DNA of 64,000 nt from Chrysomallon squamiferum (GCA_012295275.1 CM022672.1:33969254-34033253), one strand, 5' to 3'. Shown: positions 39,131 through 51,069, counted from the first letter of the stretch. Notes: generated from the sequence alone by a model not told the origin. Numbers and translations are program-made.

Positions 39131-39592
39131 TTATATATATATTACAAAATTGTTATTATAATTTAATGCACAACTGTAGAACAATAAATAATAACACAAT
39201 ATTATTATGAAATAAAATTAAGATAAATTTAATTTACTGAAATACATAAGAAATTTTAAAATGTTACTATTTCTACATTTAATGCAAAAATAATGCATCA
39301 AAATGAAAATGTTATAAACAACATGAAATTTATTTCATTTGATGAACTGTTATAAGCAACAATAAATCTATTTCATTATTAATTTTCTCTTTATAATTTC
39401 AGCACTTTTCTCAGTAACATACTGCAAGAAAATACTTCAGATATAACAGTAATAAAATAATTAAAACCTTTCAGTTGAAACAGACTGCCTCCAATTATTT
39501 AGTCCACATAATGACAATAGGAATTATTATTCTCAGTTCTCGTATAGTCATAGACAAATCCTCTGTCTGAAAATTCCTGAAATTTGTAGGGT

Positions 39593-39731
39593 ATAACTGG
39601 TTACTGTCTAAAGATATCACTTTTATCCTGCGAAGGTTAAAATGGCTCAATGCAGTGAGCCTCTCCTAGCTGTATCGAGCTATTTGACCTGAGCAGGATA
39701 AAACTGATATCTTCAGACAGTAACCAGTTAT
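39593..39731. repeat. Fold-back element with 39-bp inverted arms
   Basis: The left arm (39593-39631) and right arm (39693-39731) are inverted copies with only about two differences. Both begin ATAACTGGTTACTGTCT and end TTTTATCCTGC. The loop is 61 bp. It could be a small MITE or a hairpin-forming transcript. Its CCTGCGAAGGT phrase recurs near 48788 and 53259. Confidence 0.75.
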
Positions 39732-39819
39732 TTCTTTATTATTATTTTCATAACATTTTTATTTTTTTATTTTTTTATTGTTTATATTTTTTTGTGTGAA
39801 AATAATACAAGATATGGAA

Positions 39820-40480
39820 AAACATCCAACAAGACCAAAGACGAAACAAGTGACATCTTGAATAGCTTGGTGACATACTGAATATTGGTTTAAAAGTGGT
39901 TTTAATTTTTAGTTTACATGAAATTAATAACAATTATCCTTAATAATCTAAATAAAAAAAAATTAAAAATAAAATAAAGATGAAAATACTTCAACAAATG
40001 AAGATATTCTAACAAAAAAGAGGGCTCAAACGAATATAACTGATATCTTGGTGACCTATTCGAACTGCAGTTAAAAACTGATTGTAATTTTTAGTTGACT
40101 GATATAATAATAATAATAACAGTATCATATTAAGCATATTAATATTGCACTGGTCTAACAACTATTTTATAGAAGATAAAAGAACGCCCCCCCCAACAAC
40201 ATAGAGCTTACACATTGAAACCTTCACTTGATTCATCTGTCGAGTTTTGGAATAGAAAATAAAAAAATTAAAATTTTTAAAATAAAAAGATTAAAATAAA
40301 GGTCAAAGACGGCGTGAAAGGTCATCTTTGATAGTTTGGTGACATACTGGAATACAGGCCAAAAACTGATATTTATGTGCCAGCCGCACATGAGGAAAAT
40401 GCAAATTCATTGATAGAAATAAAAGCTTAAAAAGTTGGCTTTCATTTAAAAGATCCAACGTGTAGCGGAAATGAAAGTCT
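39820..40480. repeat. Three degenerate copies of a ~200-270 bp repeat
   Basis: The phrase agcttggtgacatactgaat and relatives recur near 39863, 40048 and 40333. Each is followed by an aaaaactgatttaattttta-like stretch. The copies are far diverged and non-coding. Confidence 0.5.
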
Positions 40481-40599
40481 GTGCCCAACTAAAGAAACAG
40501 GAAAATCTTAAATGGGGAAATGCCCCCCCCCCTCCAAAAAAAAACAACAAAAAAAAAAAATTAAAAAAAAAAAAATAAAATAGAAGTGACATATAACAA

Positions 40600-41330
40600 T
40601 CCCATATAACAGTAATTGGTGTTGGTACAATTGGCAGATCAGGATTAACTGTGTGGATGCAATGACAGAAATGTCCCATTTCTTTCTGGTACAGTGCTCA
40701 TTTTTTCCGAGAGCCATGGGAATGAAAACAACCAGTGGAAAAGAAAATGCCATTTTTCCAAAGAAGATTTCAAAGAAGAAACAAGCAGCACTGTCAGCTG
40801 CTGAAGACGTTTGATCAGTTCCGTCGAAGAAGCTCGTCTGTTAATTGAAGCAAAGACGAGAGCCGGAAAAGAATGAAGCAAGTTCAGAGGTGGCTCTCCT
40901 TCGAGAACATTAGTTCCGATGAAGAGACGAAAAAGATGATGGCCCTGCCCTTGAAAAAAAAAAAAAAAAGACGTCGTAAAAATAGTGCCACCGAGAAATT
41001 TAAAAATGAAGAGAGATGAACTGAACAGATCTTGTTGTTTCTGTTGGAAGAAAATAGAAACGAACAAGCTAAACCATTTTGACGCAGTATTACGAGGTCG
41101 GGACCTCAGTGTTCCAAGCATTGTGCGAACGACAGTGCGGAGAAACTGTTCACATCCGCACATCGAATGTTCCAGGCAGAACAAGACAAGAAAACGGCTT
41201 TCGAATTAGTTCAGGAACTTCTGGATCACTTGAACCATTACCTGAGTCCTCACCACTCTCTTGGAACAGGACAGAAAACCCAAGTTCCTGTACAGCCTGA
41301 TGACAAAAAAAAAAAAAAAAAAAAAAAAAA
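40600..41330 (+). pseudogene. Decayed A-tailed sequence, probably a processed pseudogene
   Basis: GC is higher than in the surroundings. Protein-like pieces run on the plus strand in changing frames. One is Lys-rich (TSGKENAIFPKKISKKKQ), one Ser/Arg-rich around 40810, one is basic around 40950-41000, and the last ends EKLFTSAHRMFQAEQDKK before an A-run at 41307-41330. Stops and shifts interrupt every frame, and no splice sites are evident. An intronless body with an A-tract suggests a retrocopy. I do not recognise the parent protein. The long minus-strand frame (40645-41184) is its antisense. Confidence 0.4.
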
Positions 41331-41339
41331 TTGGTGGGA

Positions 41340-43000
41340 GAAGAAATCAAGACTGACATTATAAAATTAGACAAATCAAAGACCTCCTGACCGGAAGTTG
41401 TGAACAGAAGTGTACCACTCCCAGTTTACTGCAAAGCCAACTTCTGCTTCTTGAATAGCAAGACTATAATTTCAGCAGAAAAAATAATTTTGGTTTGACA
41501 TGTTTTGATTTTTTTTTTTTTTGTTTTTTACTGAACAGGATAGGAATGTAAAACAAACTGTTCATGCAATAAACTGAAATTATATAAACTTAAATAAAAA
41601 CAAAACAATCACTGCAGTTCTCAGTTTCATCAGTAACATGCTTTTAATTAGATAATATTTCTTTCATTACTGTTTATATGAAATAGCTGAAATATATATT
41701 TTGTTGATATTCTTATCATTATTATCAGTCTATCATAAATGCAGATGCAGAACTGTAACATTTGAATCCGTATCACAAGGAATAATAAATATAAATAACT
41801 GAAATAGGACTGATAGGAATGTCATTTTTAAGCTGTTGTTAAAAGGTTTTTACAGCAATTATCAAGGTGATGCAAATAGCTGTGTATGTGGAAATGCAAG
41901 ATCACTTCACATGTATTATCTTTTCTCATGTAAATTATGCACACAATAATGGGATAAAAATAATTTTGGTAATCAAGATGTTTGTGTTTAGGGTGGCTTT
42001 ATGACACCTTCCCTGGCACGGAGTTCACTCCCTTTAATCCTGTTACTCTCAAACCACATCATTTTTAATCTGTAATGCAGGTACAGTCAAATATATAATC
42101 AACAATATTCTGCGACTTTCTTGCTTTTGGTGAAATGGTGAATAGCTCGTACCTGCAGTTTCTTCACCTGTTCTTAGTACTGCAGTATATACCCTTTTTA
42201 TTTATTTATTTATTTTTTTTCAAAATGAATTTATTATTGTAATATGCATCTTTAAAATGAGTTATTCTGTTTAATCTATGTTTCAAAGGCCTACATACGA
42301 GTCTAAAATCTTAAACAAATCTTTGAAGGATTTAAATCGAAACAGATGAAAATATATGAAATTCTGTCTGTATCGGTGAGCTCAGAGTCAGGTTAATGTG
42401 ACTAATTTGATACCACAAAAGTATTGGACTGATCTAAAATATCTGCTTATTTACTTTATATGTTCCTTTTCACACCCAATTCACCGTAATGAAATCTACA
42501 GTAAAAGTTTATACTTTTGTTAAGGGATAACCAAAACCTAATATAAAAAAAAAAAAAAAAAAATTCTAACAAAAATATGACTCAGTATTTTGTAGTAGTT
42601 AGAATATACAACAAATCCAGTATGATTATACTTGATATTGCTGGAATAGATATCACATGCTAGGGATATTCTGATTTGATGCTGCAATACAGACTATATA
42701 ACTGGACATAGCACTTGAGTAGATACCAGTATGCTTAATACTTAAAGTATACACACACCCGCAAAGTCTGAATATACTTAATACTGCTGCAATGGACATA
42801 TCCTTGAAGTAGATACTTCATTCATTGAGTAGATGCTATTCAACTGGAGTAGACACCAAATGCTTGGAGTAGAGATCATATAATAGCGTTATTCTTATTT
42901 GATATTGCAATGCAGATCATATGATTGGACACTACTATATTATTTGATTACAAGTGGCGAGAACATCAGTGCAATTGGAAGCAGAACTCATTTTGTTACT
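41340..43000. other. No gene recognised
   Basis: AT-rich sequence with a T-run (41511-41523) and an A-run (42546-42562). A loosely repeated motif of the type ttgatattgc-tgcaatacagac-atact occurs at 42630-42930. I found no exon with a matching phase for the gene starting at 43352, although its later exons should lie here. Confidence 0.4.
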
Positions 43001-43083
43001 AAAACAGAGGGCAGAAAATCATGGATGTCGAACTCCATAAATAAATTACATTAACATTTCAAAGACGGTTCACCTACACAATG

Positions 43084-43114
<31 letters not shown>

Positions 43115-43170
43115 TACACACATATATATAAATAACAAAATAAAAGAAAATAATAATAATAAAGTAAAAG

Positions 43171-43225
<55 letters not shown>
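43171..43225. repeat. A55 homopolymer
   Basis: An unbroken run of 55 A on the plus strand, preceded by an AT array and AAT repeats. It truncates the reading frame of the neighbouring minus-strand exon into poly-Phe. Confidence 0.97.
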
Positions 43226-43226
<1 letters not shown>

Positions 43227-43228
<2 letters not shown>

Positions 43229-43352
43229 AGAGAGAAGTTCGAGATGCGGCCATAGTATCAAGTTGTTTATTACAACATTTGTGAGAATATTGGGGAACCC
43301 TACCTATGAAACCAGGCATAGGTTCAGGATAGCTGGAGAATACATCAGTCAT
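43227..43352 (-). CDS. First coding exon of a possible CIMIP2/FAM166-like gene
   Basis: ATG at 43352 is the first in-frame start after a TAA. The peptide begins MTDVFSSYPEPMPGFIGR then VPQYSHKC. The PEPMPGFIGRVP core resembles the N-terminal PGY.G..P motif of FAM166/CIMIP2 ciliary microtubule inner proteins, recalled from memory. A strong acceptor (CTACCTCCTGCAG, exon from 43414) precedes it. A 5' exon ending at 43774 with donor GTGAGG lies upstream, so the gene model is spliced. The exon end is unclear: frame stays open into poly-Phe, and the true donor may be GTAGGG at about 43305 or nearby. Later exons were not found. Confidence 0.3.
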
Positions 43353-43624
43353 CTTCGTTTCGTCGTTTCGATCTTACTCCAGTGTGCAAATGCACTCACG
43401 AGATACACGATATACTGCAGGAGGTAGAATAAAAACAAACAAAAAAAAATTTGAAAATTAGCATGTCAAAGTTAGAGATGATTCTAACAAACAACATACC
43501 AGGTTTTAAACAGAAGCAAGCGAATTTGAATATTTGAAATAATTTATAACTAATTTACTTTCATCTAGATTAATAAAGAACAAACTAAAAAAACAAGAAA
43601 TAAAACAATTTTTATTTATTTATT

Positions 43625-43661
<37 letters not shown>

Positions 43662-43773
43662 TCACATATAGCCAAAAATTAATTCATCAATAAAAAAAAA
43701 CATCGATTTATTAAAAAAACAAAACTGCTGAAAATACAATTTCCACTAACTTGCCTGGCTCAGAATACCTCAC

Positions 43774-44080
43774 CTTCTTTCACTTTTTTTCGATTTTGAT
43801 TTTCTTTACATCTTCCTCGATTCTTTTTTTCCAGAAAAAAGAAATACTGCCTCATCCAAACTTTCAAAAGCATTCATTTCTATGAATGTATCCTCCGACT
43901 TCATCTTAAAATGCACTCGCACTTGGACGCTAATATATTTGATGACGTGTATCAGTGAGTCATTCTGATTGGCTGAATGAATAAAATCTTCGTCAAGCGA
44001 GAAAACAAAGGTCACTGAACGGCGAGGAAGTGATGGCGCGACGAATAGCAGACGATGTCATAACCGCGCCAAAACAAAAG
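43774..44080 (-). promoter_or_regulatory. Promoter and 5' UTR exon with E2F, AP-1 and CCAAT motifs
   Basis: A CpG-enriched patch carries an E2F-type TTTTGGCGCG (minus, 44074-44065), an inverted CCAAT box (43968-43972), an AP-1 site TGAGTCA (43956-43962) and a TGACGT half-site. A donor (GAAG then GTGAGG) at 43774 suggests a minus-strand non-coding first exon joining 43414. The orientation is inferred from this donor. Confidence 0.4.
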
Positions 44081-44210
44081 TACGACCTGAAAAAATGTAG
44101 TACAGAGAACTCTGATAGCAAATGCTCACTCTTTTTTGCAGTTGTGAAAATGTATTTAAAAAACAACCAAATAAACCCAGACTGATAATGATGATGATAA
44201 TAATAATAAT

Positions 44211-44243
<33 letters not shown>

Positions 44244-44271
44244 AAATAAATAATAATATATGTAACAAATA

Positions 44272-44338
<67 letters not shown>

Positions 44339-44874
44339 TCTCAATGAATTTGTATAATTATCTTTATAAATATATATGATCTTTTTGTTTATCTGTTATT
44401 ATTTTTAATCTGTTGCATTAAAATGTATTTTGTCCATCTCTGTTGTCTTTAGCGTTTCTATTTTATTCAGCCATCATTTTTTTTTTCTCATTTTTTTCTT
44501 TTCTTTTATTTATTTACTTATAATTTAATCACTATAGAATGTTTCAAGGACTGCACGAAGTGGTCAAGTATTTTGGTTAAATGATATAAAATGGATTTTG
44601 TATTCGGCTGTTTTACAAATGTTGAACTACTTGACTTACGAGGACAAAAATCATTAGGTATTTCCACAGGTTTTGTTATTTAGGAATGAAGTTCGTTTAA
44701 TTAAATAATTGGAAAACATATTTGTTATTTTAGAGATTTTATTCTGATGTCAGAAACTTGATATTACTCATAAACTGATATGAATTCTTATTTTTCTTTT
44801 TGTTATTATCTTCATGTCACATTCAGTTAATCAATTTAAAGATAACTGAGAAGTAAAGGAAAGATAATTATATA

Positions 44875-44973
<99 letters not shown>

Positions 44974-45145
44974 AATAGATAAATAAAAAATAAATATCTA
45001 TAAATTAAAACTAAGTAAATAAATAATCTGAACAAAATTGTAAATTCTGTTCACTTTACTATTCTGTAAATTTAAATAAATGTAACGAATGGATGTTTAC
45101 ACAAATTTAAGAACTTTTTTCTGAAGTAGAAGATACTTCTAAAAC
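44081..45145. other. Intergenic, rich in AAT arrays
   Basis: No gene. ACA/AAT arrays lie at 44211-44242 and 44274-44337, and AAT/GAT arrays at 44877-44967. The Tyr-rich and Leu-rich minus-strand frames are repeat artefacts. Confidence 0.8.
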
Positions 45146-45304
45146 ATTATTTCATTCTTTCTTTCTTTTATTTTCTTTGACCAGACATATCAGAAAAACG
45201 TATTAATTTTATTTCGTGTGTTTTTTTTCCCTAACGATTATAATAAAAACACTACGGGCACTGCATAAGTCATTTTGATAACCTTAAACTACTGAAGTGA
45301 TTTT

Positions 45305-45318
45305 GACACGTGACGTCA
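45305..45318 (+). promoter_or_regulatory. Overlapping E-box/CRE, copy A
   Basis: CACGTG (45307-45312) overlaps the palindromic cAMP-response element TGACGTCA (45311-45318). The same 12-bp composite is intact in copy B (49795-49806) while nearby bases differ. Confidence 0.4.
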
Positions 45319-45899
45319 CAAGCTATTTTTGTATGCTGACATTTAACTTGAAGACAGTTTTATTACCAATGTACTTTACAAGTTAAAACATAATATTTAG
45401 TTAAATAAATAGTAAAATTGTAAAAAATAGAATGTATGTGTACATCCTTTGATTAATAAGTTATCTTTCGTTTTAAATTTATTATTGATGCTATTTTATT
45501 ATTGATAATTAATTTTTAAAGACTAGATCGTCTGACCCAAATCATGAAAAACTAGACTTGAACCGCGTTACTTGCCAGTTCAGTTAATTACTAGTAGATA
45601 TCAATTTAATTAATAACGCTCTGTTTAGTGAATTTAATAAAATAAAGATCGAAAGAATATAACCCATGAAGGAAAAATAAAGAAAACGTGTTTGTCTTGT
45701 TATTATTTATTTATTTTACTTTTTTTAAATTTGATGTTCGTAGTGGTTTCTAGGAATTTCGATTTGAAATCCATGACTCTCCAAATTAATTTTTACTTAC
45801 CATTTAAATTATTAAATACCTAGATCAGTTTTTCACTGAATGGAAGGTTTTTTTTTTTTTTTTTTTTTTTACCGTTTGAAGTACTTCAAGTCGTACCAC

Positions 45900-46080
45900 T
45901 AACCTGTCTCCCATTTTCGCTTGACTGCGTCTCGCTCAAAGCGAGGTCGGCGCCATATTTGTATTTTGTCGCAGTTGATATCTTTCCCAGTCGTGAAATG
46001 TAATTAATGATAAGAAGTCGTCAAAAACCAACACAGCTCGCTCAAGTTAAGAAAGCTGTATATTAATCAAATATGGTTAA
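45900..46080 (+). promoter_or_regulatory. CpG-rich promoter-like block, copy A
   Basis: A short island with repeated CGCTC/GCGAG words contains GGCGCCATATTTG, a YY1-like core, in otherwise AT-rich DNA. Copy B has the same block at about 50400-50580. A CA array (46086-46131) follows only in copy A at full length. Probable transcription start region of the caspase loci. Confidence 0.4.
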
Positions 46081-46083
46081 CGG

Positions 46084-46132
<49 letters not shown>

Positions 46133-46245
46133 CACAAAGAACTGGTCCGTATTTTTTTTATGCCTTTTTATCTGTTTTCCTCCTATCTAAAATAGCACGT
46201 TATACACACTTGTAAATTAAACTGTATACAGAATCGTGTACGGAC

Positions 46246-48219
46246 ATGTCTGGGTTTTTCCAGTCGGGGTTTTTCGAGTCTGGGCTTTCCAGTCTGTTTT
46301 ACCTTCGTCAAGTAAACATTACAATTCAGTCAAACCCAACCTGGCAGAGTGACAAGTACACACAGCAAACATTTAGAACAGTAAGAATATTACTTTACTG
46401 TATATATGTGTTTTGCCTCTCGGTTAACCGTCAAATAATTATTGATGAGCGCTTCAAGAAGGTGAAATATTAAATTGTTTTCGAGAAGGAGATTAATTGT
46501 TTCCTGTATTCTATTCTGTATCGACTATTAAAAATAAATAAATAATAAATAAAATAAAATAAAAACTAGCAAGAAAGAAGAGGAAATATGTCTAAAAGAT
46601 GCAACACGATCGTTGATGGATTGAAAAATTTTCATTGTTTGATAGAATTTGTTTTGTGGCTATTTTCGTGCATGTATTTTCTGATTGGTATTGCAGAACA
46701 TTACTACAATGTCAGTACACCATATTATGACATTGGTACGGCTATTATATTGAGAGGTTTCGCTTGTGCAGCGGGATTTACACGGGACGGATTATATAAC
46801 AAATATGTCTTTGTGTCGTATGTCACCCTTTATGTTGCCTCTGTGTTGTTTGAAATGTTCCGAGCAATAGTAAGACAAACTCTTCTTTTGCAAGACGAAT
46901 CTCTCTGTTTGAGTCTTCCAACATACTGGGTTCTCGTTGTTTTCTATCATCTTCTCACAAACAACAAGATCACGACGTTTCTACTCAGCGATGAGACAAT
47001 TGAATATATGTTGTTAAATTTTATCCTATCCAACTGTGAAGAACAGCAGAAACAGCGAGCTACACCCGTTTATTAGTATCCTGTGGCTCTGTTGTATGAA
47101 ACTGGTTTTGGGCGGTTCTCCATGGACACTAAAATATACGTAATATACATAATTATCATCACTCAATTCTTATATGAATTTAGTCTTAATTACTGCTTGT
47201 GGATATATTTTAAATGTGAATTCAGTTTGTACTTTGGACGAAGGTCTAAATTATGCCCTTTTGAACAAAGTGAGAAACTGTCAAATGAATCTAAGTCTGA
47301 TACACAAACGAGAATTTAAAAAGTCAAACGGAAACATATCAAAACTTGCACACTGATTTCCACCAGAAGGATTCATCTTTTGTTTTTGCAGTCGAAACAA
47401 TGGAAAGTCAGATCATTTCTTTCAAAAAATGTGATAAATCGTAGTTTATCTGTTGGAGACGCAAACAGTGAGCGTTTTCAAGAGGTTGGACTCAGTAACC
47501 TGACTGAGAATGAGACAGACATGTACAAAATGGACGCCAGACCCAAAGGAATTTGTGTGATCATCAACAACCGAGATTTTACTGATGAACGACTAAGTCG
47601 ACGCGATGGCACAGACGAAGATAAAAACAAAGTGGAAGACTTTTTCAGACGACGTCATTTTGAAGTGAGAATCTTTGAAAACCAGACCGATTCGGATATG
47701 CTGGAAGAACTAAAACAAATATCTTCTCTGGATCATCGTAGCTACGACTGTTTCGTCTGCTTCATACTTTCACATGGAGAGCACGGGTCAGTGTATGGAA
47801 GTAATGGCAAGCTTGTGTCAGTAGACGAAATAGAAACTTTTTTCTGCCCCAGACAGTGTCGCTCTTTAGCCAAGAAAGCAAAACTATTTTTCGTTCAAGC
47901 TTGCCAGGGAAGTCGACCGGCGCAAGGCGTTGCTGTGGAAATAGATCACGGATACTGCTGTGACGTCAGAGCAGAATATCCTGTTCACGAGTCGGCGGAC
48001 ATTCTGACGATTTTCGCTACGACTCCTGGAAACCTCGCCTACAGACAGACGACAGGATCTCGTTTTATTTCTACACTGATTGAAGTACTCGACAACAATC
48101 CTCGAGTCAGTCTTCTCGATATAATCACCATGGTGACAAAGAAAATGGATGAAGTTACTGATCCGAAACAAATTCCTATACTGAAGTCGACTCTCCGGAA
48201 ACAAATTATTTTAAACTAG
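46246..48219 (+). CDS. Caspase-like gene copy A, intact as a two-exon form
   Basis: Cysteine protease of the caspase family, predicted to cut after aspartate. Model: exon 46246-46380 (MSGFFQSGFFESG..., donor ACA then GTAAGA) joined to 47392-48219 (acceptor TTTGTTTTTGCAG). Both boundaries are phase 0, giving about 320 residues with no stop. The catalytic part begins RPKGICVIINNRDF. It has the histidine in ILSHGEHG, the cysteine in FFVQACQG, a VEID motif at the large/small-subunit junction, and LAYRQTTGSRFIS in the small subunit. QACQG is the caspase-8/10 variant of QACRG. The signal AATAAA found after copy B is AATAAG here. If the intron is retained, stops at 47074 and 47317 block the long form. 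Confidence 0.55.
46588..47391 (+). pseudogene. Membrane-domain segment of copy A with two stop codons
   Basis: This stretch is collinear, without indels, with the N-terminal hydrophobic region of copy B. It is interrupted by TAG at 47074-47076 (codon 163, Ser TCG in B) and TAA at 47317-47319 (codon 244, Lys AAA in B). Both changes look like single-base substitutions, and the frame otherwise stays in register with the catalytic domain. A truncated 162-residue membrane peptide starting MSKRCNTIVD could still be made. Confidence 0.6.
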
Positions 48220-48322
48220 ATATTTCTTTTTACATCTGATTTCCTGAAAAAGACGTTTGAAAATAAGTTACTTTTATACAACCATGTTTTAAAAAAGAAA
48301 AAAAAAAAGAAAAAAGAAAACA

Positions 48323-48357
<35 letters not shown>

Positions 48358-48649
48358 AAAAGAAAAGGAAGCACAAAATGTTTGTCTTCTTCGATTATAA
48401 AATGAATACTGTAACAATGTGGATCAAGAGAACATAGAACTGTATTTTAGTTATGAAGTGAAGCTTCGCATGATATTGAAAACAAAACAATACAACACTT
48501 ACTATAATTAGTAACATATTTCATGAACTGGAAGGAGTGACGAACAGACAAACGTTTTTATTTTTATTTATTTAATATTTAGCGTGTTATTATTACAGAT
48601 AAGTATTTAAAAATCTAAATTAGAGAGCTAGTAAAAATATGATAGTGAT

Positions 48650-49340
48650 GGCTAAATATAATAACACATACACACACACACACACAGATATATATATATA
48701 TATATATATATGTGATTAAAATAATTGATTGCGATGTTAAGATATCAAGTTTGATGCGAGATGTTTATTTTAACATCTTTTCTCACCTGCGAAGGTCTAA
48801 ATGGCCGATTGCAACGAGATTCGGTGTAAATTATAACTTGATAGAAAAAGAAAGATCTGGAAAAGAGATAGTTGAATATTCATAATTTTAATAATCCCTG
48901 AAAATCGTTATGACTGGGTTTAGTAGATAACATTTTTGTGTAACGAACACAGATTTTTGTCTGTCTGAATATCTTATTTTCTCATTTTCCGATAAGAGAT
49001 AATACCCGAAACCACAAAATAATAAGTAAAAAATGTATATATGTATATATCATTACTATTGTTACTTTTATTAATTAATTAATTAATTTGTTTGTTTATT
49101 AACTTGTGGCTTTGTGACAATTTAAAAATAGTGAAGAAAATAAATTTAAGTTTACTAATTATTAATTTTCATGTTAACGATTTATTTACATTCTTTTAGT
49201 ATTTTTATGTTTATAAATTTACTAACACACGCAGATACATACACACATACATGTTATATGCATGTATATAGGTTTGTTTTTCTGTATATGAACGAAAAAC
49301 AAATATATATATATATATATGTAGCAGACTTTGACAGTAA
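48650..49340. other. 3' flank of caspase copy A
   Basis: No gene. CA/AT tracts (48670-48711) and an AT tract (49303-49320) lie around a conserved block (48780-48960), which contains CACCTGCGAAGGTCTAAATG and recurs in unit B near 53256. Confidence 0.6.
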
Positions 49341-49794
49341 GGCACGTCTGAACGACATTGTCTAGTAAACGGCTAGTTCGGTCTAATCATATCTGTTTCT
49401 AAGTAGCCCGACTGGTCGTGTTAATAATGTATGAAATGTGAATTAGTTTGCTATCAGTGATCCTACAGACATTACTTCATTCTATTTTTATTGATCAGCG
49501 GATAGACTGTCACTGAACAGTTTGGTCTAGTTGATACTAAACTTTCTATTATCTGATCATTGTTCTGATATCAGCTTTATTTATCAGCTGGGTCAGGCGT
49601 AGCTTGGTTACCAGGCTCGGGGCGAGGCAACTGTACTGCGCTCCCCTCCCCCGTGGAAATTAGCCACCCTCGACCCACTTGCACATATTATTTCATTCTT
49701 TCTTTCTTTATTTTCTTCCGAACGATTATAATAAAAACACTATGGGCACTGCACAAGTCATTTTGATAACCTTAAACTACTGAAGTGATTTTGA

Positions 49795-49806
49795 CACGTG
49801 ACGTCA
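49795..49806 (+). promoter_or_regulatory. Overlapping E-box/CRE, copy B
   Basis: Identical CACGTGACGTCA composite in the second duplication unit, about 930 nt upstream of the 75-codon frame at 50727. Conservation between copies may only reflect recent duplication. Confidence 0.4.
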
Positions 49807-50726
49807 CAAGCTAGTTTTGGATGCTGACATTTAACTTGAAGACAGTTTTATTACCAATGTACTTTACAAGTTAAAACATAATATTTAGTTAAATAAATAG
49901 CAAATATTGTAAAAAATAGAATGTATGTGTACATCCTTTGATTAATAAGTTATCTTTCGTTTTAAATTATTATTGATGCAATTTTATTATTAAAAATTAA
50001 TTTTTAAAGAATATATTGTCTGACCCAAATCATGAAAAACTAGACTTGAACCGCGTTACTTGCCAGTTCAGTTAATTACTAGTAGATATCAATTTAATTA
50101 ACAACGCTCTGTTTAGTGAATTTAATTAAATAAAAATCGAAAGAATATAACCCATGAAGGAAAAATAAAGAAAACGTGTTTGTGTTGTTATTATTATTAT
50201 TATTATTATTATTTTTTTTACACTTCATGTTCGTAGAGGTTTCTAGGAATTTCGATTTGAAATCCATGACTCTCCAAACTAATTTTTACTTACCATTTAA
50301 ATTATTAAATACCTAGATCAGTTTTTCACTGAATGGAAGGGTTTTTATTTTGTTTTTTTTTTTTTTTTACCGTTTGAAGTACTTCAAGTCGTACCACTAA
50401 CCAGTCTCCCATTTTCCCTTGACTGCGTCTCGCTCAAAGCGAGGTCGGCGCCATATTTGTATTTTGTCGCAGTTGATATCTTTCCCAGTCGTGAAATGTA
50501 ATTAATGATAAGAAGTCGTCAAAAACCAACACAGCTCGCTCAAGTTAAGAAAGCTGTATATTAATCAAATATGGTTAACGGTTAACACACACACACATCG
50601 CAAAGAACTGGTCCATAGTTTTTTAATGACTTTTTATCTGTTTTCCTCCTGTTTGTTTTTTTTGAATCGAAAATAGCACGTGATACACACTTGTAAATTA
50701 AACTGTATACAGAATCGTGTACGGAC

Positions 50727-50861
50727 ATGTCTGGGTTTTTCCAGTCCGGGTTTTTCGAGTCTGGGTTTTTCTGTCTGTTTTACCTTCGTCAAGTAAACAT
50801 TACAGTTCAGTCATACCCAACCTGGCAGAGTGAAAAGTACACACAACAAAGATTTACTACA
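50727..50861 (+). CDS. Alternative first exon of caspase copy B
   Basis: It starts MSGFFQSGFFESGFFCLF, differs from copy A by a few residues only, and ends at a conserved donor (ACA then GTAAGA at 50862) in phase 0. The acceptor TTTGTTTTTGCAG at 51861-51873, also phase 0, would join it to the catalytic part (51874-52710) and give a 323-residue soluble caspase. Left unspliced, it is a 75-codon frame ahead of the long frame and would act as an upstream ORF. Confidence 0.45.
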
Positions 50862-51069
50862 GTAAGAATATTCCTTAACTGTATGTATGTGTTTTGCCTC
50901 TCGGTTAACCGTCAAATAATTATTGATCAGCACTTCAAGAAGGTGAACAATTAAATCTAACTTCGAAAAGGAGATTAATTGTTTCCTGTATTCTATTCTG
51001 TATCGACTATTAAAAATAAATAAATAATAAATAAAATAAAATAAAAACTAGAAAGAAAGAAGAGGAAAT

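Larger units (their letters stand above)
45146..49686 (+). repeat. Tandem duplication unit A (~4.5 kb)
   Basis: The unit begins ATTATTTCATTCTTTC and contains promoter-like DNA, a caspase-like gene and 3' flank. It ends in a GC-richer block around 49580-49680 (CAGCTGGGTCAGGCGTAG to CCACCCTCGACC). Unit B at 49687-54200 repeats the same order. The two are near-identical over promoter and catalytic domain. They differ by small indels and by one segment (49325-49560) lacking an obvious match in B. Confidence 0.9.

Noticed and set aside
40645-41184. 179-codon minus-strand frame
   Set aside because: Phe/Leu/Ser-rich antisense of the Lys/Glu-rich A-tailed plus-strand sequence.
47265-47391. Short intron inside the caspase long frame (donor GTGAGA to acceptor GCAG)
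   Set aside because: It would join phase 1 to phase 0 and bring a stop soon after, so it cannot restore copy A.
47884-48204. 106-codon minus-strand frame in caspase A, mirrored at 52375-52695
   Set aside because: Antisense of the conserved catalytic domain; its similarity between copies follows from the duplication.
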